From assembly GCA_018675335.1 (NCBI GenBank), contig JABGYH010000001.1, positions 104,456 through 162,907 on the forward strand: a DNA stretch of 58,452 bases. The letters are read 5' to 3'. The notes beneath the pieces were generated by a model that ran no database searches, was not told the origin of the DNA, and was given only the letters and a program-made list of their open reading frames with translations. Positions 51,903-58,452 of this stretch are shown one piece after another. Both the position numbers and the translations under genes were made by a program. Position 1 is the stretch's first letter. The number at the start of each line of letters is the position of its first letter. The stretch is from Candidatus Woesearchaeota archaeon. Lineage in GTDB: Archaea; Nanobdellota; Nanobdellia; Woesearchaeales; UBA11576.

Positions 51903-53102
51903 TCACAAAAATTGAACATCGAGTTGCATTGCATCCCAAGTAGGATATTCTTGAACTATTGCAGGCATTAATTCTTTTTCTTTTAACGGAAAACTTAATT
52001 CTTCAACAACTGTCAGAGTAGTTAATATTCTAATTTTTTCAGTATCAACTTCTATAAGCGAAAATGGTATTTTATATTTTTTCATCAAAAATTTTCGCAT
52101 TTCAACTAATTTTTTTAATAATTCTTGTTTTTTCAATGTGGATAATGATTCTAATTTATGCAAATAATGAACTGCAGGTTTTAATTCAGCTAAATAAATC
52201 GCACCTCGAATTAATGTTCCATCCGAATCAACATAATCATATTCTTTTTTAATATTATTTGCTCTTTTTTTAATTCTTTTTGCTAATTGCACTTTATCCT
52301 TCAGCGTAGTTGTACAATAATGAACATCTAATTGAGACTCTAAATTTAATTTTAAACAGTAATTGAGTAATTTAACCGCATCAGATTCGCTACCTTTAAC
52401 ACCATAACTAATATTATCTTTTGCACTAAACCCTTGCGCAGTCAATTTACTTGCATTAGTATCACTTAATTCTAATTCATTAATATTTAAAAAATCAATT
52501 TTATCAGATATGAATTTAACCAATTTTTTAGTTGCAGCTAATTTTCCAGGTATGGCAGGAATTTCAACTCCAACTTTCCAATCAAACTTTTTCGCAATTA
52601 TAATTTGCTCCCAAAAAATATCATTATCTAAATCAGGATGAAATCGAATCTCATCAAGTCCTGCTAAACATAATTTTTTTAAACTATCTTCACTTACTAA
52701 AACTAATGGAGTATACAAATGAACGTGAAATTTTGATCCAAATTCTTTTTTTAAAAGTGAAATCCACTCAACAGTACGCGAAAGTTTAACTAAAGGATCC
52801 CCTCCAGTAATACCAACACCTTTAGAATCACAAAGCATTATTTCTTCTGCAAGTTCACTAAATAATTTAATTGGCTTTTCATTAGCATAAATTACATCTT
52901 TATTTTTTTTCTTATCAGAAATTGGACAAAAAAAACATCGTTTAGAACAAAGTCCAGTAATAAACAGAACAGTTTTTTCTCCGCGCACACATTGTCTGCA
53001 ACCTTTAGGTAACTTACCAATATTTTTAGAGTGATATTTTGTGAGTTTTATACCCCGTAACAATTGTTTTTTACAACTAATATCCTTTTTATTAACCATC
53101 AT
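51903..53102 (-). CDS. radical SAM protein (COG2108-like, PflA-related)
   Basis: A 399-residue radical SAM enzyme. The cluster motif is CSKRCFFC (Cx3Cx2C) near residue 53, preceded by a Cys pair (GCRQCVRG) that may bind a second metal. GVGITGGDPLVKLSRT near 98 is the GGDP/GGE SAM motif. A barrel follows to ~290, with a C-terminal helical region. It resembles uncharacterised archaeal proteins related to pyruvate formate-lyase activating enzyme. The substrate is unknown. A TATA (tttaaatatttt) ~25 nt before the ATG suggests a leaderless transcript. Confidence 0.82.
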   Translation of the reverse strand: MMVNKKDISCKKQLLRGIKLTKYHSKNIGKLPKGCRQCVRGEKTVLFITGLCSKRCFFCPISDKKKNKDVIYANEKPIKLFSELAEEIMLCDSKGVGITGGDPLVKLSRTVEWISLLKKEFGSKFHVHLYTPLVLVSEDSLKKLCLAGLDEIRFHPDLDNDIFWEQIIIAKKFDWKVGVEIPAIPGKLAATKKLVKFISDKIDFLNINELELSDTNASKLTAQGFSAKDNISYGVKGSESDAVKLLNYCLKLNLESQLDVHYCTTTLKDKVQLAKRIKKRANNIKKEYDYVDSDGTLIRGAIYLAELKPAVHYLHKLESLSTLKKQELLKKLVEMRKFLMKKYKIPFSLIEVDTEKIRILTTLTVVEELSFPLKEKELMPAIVQEYPTWDAMQLDVQFL

Positions 53103-53226
53103 ACCACAATATCTTCTTAAAATATTTAAATCTAATTAATTTATTCAAGAAATAACATAAAAAAATATTAAAATAAATAAAATAAATAAAATTTAAACCA
53201 ACTCAAAATTAATCTACACTCAAAAT

Positions 53227-53655
53227 TTAAACAAAGTGTGAAACGTATGCTGCTAAAACATCATTTACTAATACTCCCTCAACTTCGCCACCAAACCCCA
53301 TTAATTTTAATTGAGTTCTAGGTTCCCTTAAATGAGTCACAGAAAATATTACTGGATAGGATTCTTCAGATACTCCTTCAAGTTCTCGGTACAAAATTTG
53401 CATATTTCCTGTCGGAAATCCTCTGCGAACATATTTAGAACCAGAATTTCCTAATTTGCCTAACTTTCCTGCTAAATCCGCGGCCATTTGATCTGCAACA
53501 ACACTTATCGATCTTACATGATCAACTTCAGTTCCAGGATACAAATCAATGTCTAAACTAATTATGCAACCATCAACTGAAACATTACTAACTGCTTCGA
53601 TTGGAATAACTGGAGCTCCAATTCTAGCTACTAAATCTAAATCTTCCTTCGCCAT
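53227..53655 (-). CDS. hypothetical protein
   Basis: A 142-residue soluble protein with alternating strands and a central helix (HVRSISVVADQMAADLAGKLGKLG). Conserved-looking segments are GCIISLDIDLYPGTEVDH and KYVRRGFPTGNMQILYRE. No Cys cluster or nucleotide motif is present. I do not recognise it. Its leaderless-type promoter (ttttaaaaagtt region ~53683) and isolated position give no functional hint. Confidence 0.55.
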   Translation of the reverse strand: MAKEDLDLVARIGAPVIPIEAVSNVSVDGCIISLDIDLYPGTEVDHVRSISVVADQMAADLAGKLGKLGNSGSKYVRRGFPTGNMQILYRELEGVSEESYPVIFSVTHLREPRTQLKLMGFGGEVEGVLVNDVLAAYVSHFV

Positions 53656-53735
53656 CTTAAAAATTTAATAACACATAAACTTTTAAAAAGTTATTGGTAA
53701 ACATTAATAAACTAAAACAAAAATCAAAAATTAAA

Positions 53736-54530
53736 TCAAAACAATTGCAAATAATTCTTAAATATATTATTTGCAGTTTCTTGTTCAGTCATTTTCTTTA
53801 TTTCAGCTATTTTTTTAATACTTCCAACAATAAATGACGGTTCATTTATGGTTCCAGGTACTGGACTTAAGTAAGGTGCATCAGTTTCGGTTAATAATTG
53901 ATTAATCCCAACTATTTCTACTACTTTTTGAAAATGTTGACTTCGAAGTACATTTGTAGGTATAGAAAAATGCCATCCGTTTTCTGCTGCACGTTTAACT
54001 AATTTATGTTTACCACAAAAACAATGTAACACTACCTTTTTAGCATTAGCTGATTCTAAAATATCAATAACATTTTGTTCTGCTTTTCTAGAATGAATAA
54101 TCAAAGGAACTTTTAATTTTGCACCAAGATCAATAAACTTTCTAAACAATAATTTTTGAGCTTCAAAATCAGTTCCGTATTTATATTCAAGACCAATCTC
54201 TCCAAGAGCAATAGGTTTTTGTTTTTTAATAAACTTTAATTCATCATCAATATTAAATGGTTGTAATTCTATATCAGATCCATCTTCTTCTACTTCTTTT
54301 TCTAAAGCATCAGGAGGATATATTCCAAGTGCTGCTTCTACGATATCATATTTTTTAGCGAGATCTAAAGAAAGCCTATTTGTTTGATAATTAAGCCCAT
54401 TAGTAATTATTTTTTTGACACCAAAAGCTTTTGCTCGTTTAATCACTCCCTCAATATCTTTAATTAAAGGATGATCTAAATGTGCATGCACATCAACAAT
54501 AGGATAGTTTATATCGTTTACATCGACCAT
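53736..54530 (-). CDS. tatD: TatD-family metal-dependent deoxyribonuclease
   Basis: A 264-residue TIM-barrel hydrolase. Metal ligands are seen in order: VDVHAHLDH (HxH) near residue 12, Glu in IALGEIGLEY near 115, His in PLIIHSRKAEQ near 144, His in VVLHCFCG near 169 and Asp in LTETDAPYLSPVPG near 216. TatD enzymes act as 3'-5' exonucleases on damaged DNA or RNA ends. The length is standard. A ~30-residue acidic insert (EVEEDGSDIELQPFNID) is its only oddity. Confidence 0.92.
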   Translation of the reverse strand: MVDVNDINYPIVDVHAHLDHPLIKDIEGVIKRAKAFGVKKIITNGLNYQTNRLSLDLAKKYDIVEAALGIYPPDALEKEVEEDGSDIELQPFNIDDELKFIKKQKPIALGEIGLEYKYGTDFEAQKLLFRKFIDLGAKLKVPLIIHSRKAEQNVIDILESANAKKVVLHCFCGKHKLVKRAAENGWHFSIPTNVLRSQHFQKVVEIVGINQLLTETDAPYLSPVPGTINEPSFIVGSIKKIAEIKKMTEQETANNIFKNYLQLF

Positions 54531-54619
54531 TTTATCATTTTAAATCCTTCTACTTAATTTAAATTATTTTACTAAATTTAAACTCTTCTAATTATTTTAA
54601 ACTCTTCTGCTTAATAAAT

Positions 54620-55681
54620 TTAATCCACAATAATTGTAGAAACTTCTCTCAATTCACAAAAATTAGTAGTAAAATTATATGCCCCCGAATTAATAAAAAT
54701 GAGTTCATCTCCTTCGCAAGGATTATTCAAATAAACTCTATATCTAAAAAGATCCATCGAACATGGAGTTAATCCTTTAATAACATATGCAGCTCCCTCA
54801 CCTTTTTGAAGTTCTCCTTCAACTAATAATTTTACAGGAACAATTAAAGCATCCAAATCAGTATTGTAAACTGAGATATTAACAATTATATTTTTTTCAT
54901 ATATCCTCAGTATTTTTGTAAATAACTTACCGGCAGGCGCACAAATAAATCGTCCCGGCTCAACAATCATTTTAATATTAAATTTAGAAAACCAATCTTG
55001 CAAATCAGAAATTTTACTAAAAACTGATTTAATTACATCAACATTAGTATTTGCATATTCAGATGGAATTCCCCCTCCAATATTAACAAAATCAATTAAA
55101 TTTAAAACTTCAGGTTCTATGGTTTGTTCTAATTCGTATTGCAAACTCCATTCAGACATGTTTTGTGTTTTTCTATGAAAATGAATTCCTAAATTTTTAA
55201 TTTTTCCCGTTTGTTTAAATTTAGCAAGCAATTTTAATCTAGAATTAATAGTTTCTGACTCAAATCCAAACACAAAATATCGCTCAGTTTTTAATGATCT
55301 TTCTTTAAGTTTCAAACGAAGAAACACATCAACACAAACATCATTTTGTTCTAAATATTTTTCTAAAACATCTAAGTCAGGCACGTTATCGACAACAAAT
55401 CGAGTAACTCCGAAAGCTACTAATTCAGATACATCCAAACTTGACCAACCTTGCGCTAAAAAAAGAACTCTTGACTTATCTGAAACATTTCGTAATTCAT
55501 TTTTTAAATGTACACTAAACATACAATCAGTTTCTTTTTCTAAAATTTCACCAACTAACGAATTTGTTTTTGAACTGTAAGAAATTAATTCACAAATATT
55601 TTTTATTTTTGCGTATTGTTCTAAAACTTTTGATTGTGAAATTTCAAATCGAGGTATTTGTTTAGTTAATAATTCACTCAT
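54620..55681 (-). CDS. alanine-racemase-fold PLP decarboxylase (ornithine/diaminopimelate decarboxylase type)
   Basis: A 353-residue fold-III PLP enzyme. The PLP lysine is in ISYSSKTN near 39; GIHFHRK is near 167, the phosphate loop NIGGGIP near 201 and EPGRFICAPAG near 240. The C-terminal substrate side has KGLTPCSMDLFR (catalytic Cys region) and NSGAYNFTTNF. This group includes ornithine, arginine, diaminopimelate and carboxynorspermidine decarboxylases. It overlaps the deoxyhypusine synthase gene by 8 nt, which points to polyamine synthesis over lysine synthesis, though the exact substrate is open. Confidence 0.82.
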   Translation of the reverse strand: MSELLTKQIPRFEISQSKVLEQYAKIKNICELISYSSKTNSLVGEILEKETDCMFSVHLKNELRNVSDKSRVLFLAQGWSSLDVSELVAFGVTRFVVDNVPDLDVLEKYLEQNDVCVDVFLRLKLKERSLKTERYFVFGFESETINSRLKLLAKFKQTGKIKNLGIHFHRKTQNMSEWSLQYELEQTIEPEVLNLIDFVNIGGGIPSEYANTNVDVIKSVFSKISDLQDWFSKFNIKMIVEPGRFICAPAGKLFTKILRIYEKNIIVNISVYNTDLDALIVPVKLLVEGELQKGEGAAYVIKGLTPCSMDLFRYRVYLNNPCEGDELIFINSGAYNFTTNFCELREVSTIIVD

Positions 55682-56618
55682 TTTTTATCAAACCTTCTTC
55701 TTTTAATTGTTCAAGTGCACTAATAATTGCCAATGGAAAAGTTATCGATACATCCCCAATCACAGTCGAGACATCACTATCATCTTTTACTTTACCCCAA
55801 GATTTTGCTTCATCAGTTGTGGCTCCACTCATACTTCCTGAAGTTTTATGTGCAGTAGTCATATAAACCGCATATTCTGCTCCTCCATTTAATAATGTAC
55901 AAAGTATTGCGTGATGTTTGCTAATTGATCCACCTAAAGCAATAACTCCTTTTTTCTCATCAAAACTTGTAGATAATAAAATATTCCCAAAATCTTTAAC
56001 AACATCCACAATAAAATCTTTATGTTTTTGTTGAAATAAATATAAATGAAATCCAAATGCCCCATCAGTTATTGCAGGACAAAAAATAGAAACATTATTT
56101 TTTGCAGCTTGATATAAAATAGAGTTTTCATCGTCAAGCATTAAACCAATTTCCCTAAATAATTCAGATACCGCCCATCTTTTTTTCTTTTGGTACAATT
56201 TGTCCAACATTGGTAAAATTCTATCTTCAAAATTAGTATAACTTTCAGTTTTAATATGTAAATTTCCAACTCGGTTTATTCCTTGTTCATGTAACTCCAC
56301 ATCATCACTATTAAAACTTCCAATAACAAATTTTTCTCCAAATGATTTCATAATATCTTCTTCAATCCCTCCAACAGTTGTAACTATCACATCTGCCATT
56401 TTTAATTTAATTAATTGAGCGAATAATCCTCTCAATCCAGAAGTTACCATGTTTGATGTAAATGTCAAAAATATTTTTGCAGAATTTTTTTTCATTTTAA
56501 CTATTACATCTGCACTTTTTTTAAGTTCAATACTTTGAAATCCGACTTGCCTGTATAATTCAACTAATTCTTTTACAGTCATTCCCGGAGTCCATTTGAA
56601 GTCTTTTACAAATTCCAT
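55674..56618 (-). CDS. dhs: deoxyhypusine synthase
   Basis: A 314-residue enzyme that moves the aminobutyl group of spermidine to a lysine of aIF5A. Family motifs: FLTFTSNMVTSGLRG near 52, DVIVTTVGGIEEDI near 77, FCPAITDGAFGFHLY near 187 and VIALGGSISKHHAI near 222. The active-site region near 252-268 reads SGSMSGATTDEAKSWGKV, and its Lys is the one that carries the intermediate. AAGGTGAT precedes the ATG. It is translated just before a polyamine-type decarboxylase, so polyamine supply and use are coupled. Confidence 0.94.
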   Translation of the reverse strand: MEFVKDFKWTPGMTVKELVELYRQVGFQSIELKKSADVIVKMKKNSAKIFLTFTSNMVTSGLRGLFAQLIKLKMADVIVTTVGGIEEDIMKSFGEKFVIGSFNSDDVELHEQGINRVGNLHIKTESYTNFEDRILPMLDKLYQKKKRWAVSELFREIGLMLDDENSILYQAAKNNVSIFCPAITDGAFGFHLYLFQQKHKDFIVDVVKDFGNILLSTSFDEKKGVIALGGSISKHHAILCTLLNGGAEYAVYMTTAHKTSGSMSGATTDEAKSWGKVKDDSDVSTVIGDVSITFPLAIISALEQLKEEGLIKNE

Positions 56619-57034
56619 TTCTTATCACCTTAATAAATTCTTAATAACTTTGATTTAATTTTGATTTAACTTTAATTTAACTTTAATTTAAATTTGAAAC
56701 ATAACCCATAATAATCATAACAACAACAAACAACAATAAACTAAAAACACACACAAAAACTGTTTGATGCTTGAATAAAAATACAATTAGAATTAACTTT
56801 AACTATTTAATTTTACTAAATTTTGAAAATTTCTTGATTTTAAGTTTAAACAATCTGAAACCATGTATTTCACAACCTTATCCCCCTTAAGAGACAAACT
56901 ATTTTTAAAACTATCTATTTTCAATTCATAATATTTATAAATAATTGGCCAATCAGTTTCATTGCCTTAAAACTATATGTAAAAGTATTTAAAGGGCACA
57001 TAATCATTATTAAAGATATTAAAAGGTGATATTA
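56619..57034. other. intergenic region between dhs and the SecB-size gene
   Basis: This 416-bp, very AT-rich divergent region has no convincing ORF. Near 56645-56695 there is a simple repeat of tttgatttaa/ctttaattta units. A TATA-like agtatttaaag at 56984-56994 is placed for the rightward gene at 57035. No structured RNA was recognised. Confidence 0.4.
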
Positions 57035-57445
57035 ATGGCAGTTGTCGGATTTGAGTTCAGTAAGATCAATGTTGACAAAACAGCTCCTTTAAAGGGAGAA
57101 GTAAACATTAAGAACAATGTTAAATTAACAAATGTAGAACGTAGCGATTTAGTAGTTGGAGCAAACAAAACTCCAGGTCTTAAATTTACATTTAATTATG
57201 AAAGTAGCTATGAACCAGATTTTGCAAAAATTAGTCTTGAAGGCTCAGTTTTATTCATCGGAGATGAAGCACTAGTTGCAGAAACCGTAGAATCATGGGG
57301 AAAAGATAAAAAAGTTAAAGAAGATTTAATGGCAGTTATTCTAAACAACGTTTTAGATAAAGCTAATGTTCAATCTTTAATCTTAAGTAGCACAGTTAAC
57401 TTACCTCCACCAATTAGAATGCCTAAAGTGGAAGTTAAAAAGTAA
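57035..57445 (+). CDS. conserved small protein, possibly SecB-like
   Basis: 136 residues from ATG 57035, chosen for AAAGGTGA 7 nt upstream; the frame also opens at GTG 57026. It starts MAVVGFEFSKINVDKTAPLKGEVNIKNNVKLTNV and continues with alternating strands (LKFTFNYESSYEPDFAKISLEGSVLFIG), then a helical part (KEDLMAVILNNVLDKANVQ) and a proline-rich end. The strand order and length recall archaeal SecB-like chaperones, but this is by pattern only. It is followed at 99 bp by the CDC48 gene. Confidence 0.55.
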   Translation: MAVVGFEFSKINVDKTAPLKGEVNIKNNVKLTNVERSDLVVGANKTPGLKFTFNYESSYEPDFAKISLEGSVLFIGDEALVAETVESWGKDKKVKEDLMAVILNNVLDKANVQSLILSSTVNLPPPIRMPKVEVKK

Positions 57446-57544
57446 GATTATCTAAAAAAGCTTTCAAAAAGAATTTTTTAAAATTTTTTTATTATTTTTA
57501 ACAATCATATTTGTTATTAAAAAAAGTTAGTCGGAGGGTTTGTT

Positions 57545-58452
57545 ATGGAGAAACCTAGAATGCCAGAAATTAATCTAAAAGTAGGTGAAGCTATCCAAGA
57601 TGATGTTAATAAAGGGATAGTTAGAATTGATTCTACAGTTATGCACGAGATTGGTGTTCGACCAGGAGATATCGTCGAGATTGAAGGTGGACGAAAAACC
57701 GCAGCAATTGTTGATCGCGCATATCCCGGAGACATCGGCTTAAGAATTATTCGAATGGATGGTCTTATCAGAAGAAATTCTAAAACCGGACTTGGCGAAG
57801 TTATTCAAGTAAGAAAAGCTGACGTTAAACCTGCAAAAAAAGTAATTATTGCTCCAGCACGAAAAGGAATTATGATTCGTGCACCTCCAGAACTTTTCAA
57901 ACAAGGCTTAGTTGGCAGAGCAACACTTAAAGGAGATATTGTTTCTTTAGGCGGAACTACTCGTCGTAAAAGAACAATGACTAATAGTCCTTTCGAAGAA
58001 GTGTTCAATATGTTAGATGAAAATATGATGGGTTTTGGTCTAGCAGATGTCAAATTTATTGTAGCAGATACTGATCCAGTAGGTGCTGTTCTTATTTCTT
58101 CAACAACAGAGGTCATGTTTAATCCAGAAGCAGTTGAACTTAAAGAAATTGAAAAAGCTCCAGAAGTTAATTACGAAGATATTGGTGGTCTTAAAGAAGA
58201 AGTTAAAAAAATTCGTGAAATGGTTGAACTTCCTCTAAAACATCCTGAAATTTTTGAAAGATTAGGTATTGAAGCACCAAAAGGAGTTCTTCTTCATGGT
58301 CCTCCAGGAACAGGTAAAACTCTACTTGCAAAAGCAGTAGCAGCAGAAACTCAATCTAATTTCTTTTTAATTAATGGTCCGGAAATCATGTCTAAATTTT
58401 ATGGACAATCAGAAGAAAACTTAAGAAAGAAATTTGAAGAAGCTCAAAAAAA
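57545..58452 (+). CDS. CDC48/VCP-type AAA+ ATPase, 3' end outside window
   Basis: 302 codons are seen from ATG 57545 (GGAGGG upstream). The N domain is complete: double-psi barrel (LKVGEAIQDDVNKGIVRID ... GVRPGDIVEIEG) and the four-stranded half (VIIAPARKGIMIRAPPELF). The D1 AAA domain begins VNYEDIGGLKEEVKKIREMVELPLKHPEIFERLG with Walker A GPPGTGKT near residue 259. The frame leaves the window in D1, so the Walker B, arginine finger and D2 ring are not seen. CDC48 unfolds proteins and, in eukaryotes, works on ubiquitylated ones, a link worth noting with the operon at 32-43 kb. Confidence 0.93.
   Translation, partial: MEKPRMPEINLKVGEAIQDDVNKGIVRIDSTVMHEIGVRPGDIVEIEGGRKTAAIVDRAYPGDIGLRIIRMDGLIRRNSKTGLGEVIQVRKADVKPAKKVIIAPARKGIMIRAPPELFKQGLVGRATLKGDIVSLGGTTRRKRTMTNSPFEEVFNMLDENMMGFGLADVKFIVADTDPVGAVLISSTTEVMFNPEAVELKEIEKAPEVNYEDIGGLKEEVKKIREMVELPLKHPEIFERLGIEAPKGVLLHGPPGTGKTLLAKAVAAETQSNFFLINGPEIMSKFYGQSEENLRKKFEEAQK

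Noticed and set aside
1-58452. CRISPR arrays, insertion sequences, rRNA genes
   Set aside because: No regularly spaced repeats, transposase frames with terminal inverted repeats or rRNA-like stretches were seen; the 18-bp array at 49850 has no spacers.

Overview
The window is archaeal. It encodes transcription factor B, a CDC48-type AAA ATPase, deoxyhypusine synthase, archease, an AbrB-PhoU regulator, a tandem Lrp/AsnC regulator and an archaeal-type TrmA-family tRNA methyltransferase. It also carries two tRNA genes interrupted by introns at the canonical 37/38 position. Many genes have an A/T-rich TATA box 24-31 nt before the ATG (leaderless transcripts), while internal operon genes carry GGTGA/GGAGG-type ribosome sites. 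The DNA is strongly AT-rich and gene-dense, with many small unrecognised proteins. I infer a small-genome (DPANN-like, e.g. Woesearchaeales/Pacearchaeales) lineage; no rRNA is present to confirm this.

Layout. 1-11 kb: membrane proteins, two HD hydrolases, a HemK-like methyltransferase fused to a Bud32/COG2112-like kinase, Lrp, TFB, tRNA-Ser(UGA) with intron, a HExxH putative metallopeptidase, a lipoprotein and a permuted GTPase. 11-23 kb: SMC with a coupled upstream mini-ORF, a Lys/Ala-rich H1-like protein with a membrane anchor, an AI-2E-type permease, a divergent thymidine-kinase-like protein, a glycosyltransferase plus PIG-L deacetylase pair, tRNA-Gly(UCC) with intron, and a DHH phosphoesterase.

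23-31 kb is an NAD salvage regulon: an NrtR-type Nudix/winged-helix regulator, nicotinamidase, NadM-Nudix, NadE, PncB, NadK and a methyltransferase. The pncB operon and the methyltransferase/nadK unit start from almost identical 41-bp promoter-operator blocks (34 of 41 positions identical). A related 13-mer sits at the same place in the nrtR promoter. Together the enzymes turn nicotinamide into NAD and NADP.

32-43 kb is the most unusual part: nine co-directional, tightly packed minus-strand genes that look like a ubiquitin-like conjugation system. In transcription order they are: a small protein ending in Gly-Gly plus seven residues (candidate ubiquitin-like precursor), a protein with an E2-like C-terminal domain (HP...LCMG), a JAMM/JAB protease, a UBA1-like E1 with a degenerate and an intact adenylation domain in tandem, an unknown protein, a eukaryotic-type protein kinase, a second NadM, an unknown protein and a short pyruvate-kinase-like protein. 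A nine-G tract at the JAB/E1 junction would fuse the two proteins if one G were lost or skipped. A ~1-kb repeat-bearing intergenic region lies upstream.

44-58 kb returns to housekeeping genes: AbrB-PhoU, a receiver-domain protein, a MoeB/ThiI sulfur-transfer pair, archease, a low-complexity repeat protein, two pilin-like proteins, a radical SAM protein, TatD, an alanine-racemase-fold decarboxylase overlapping deoxyhypusine synthase, a SecB-size conserved protein and the start of CDC48.
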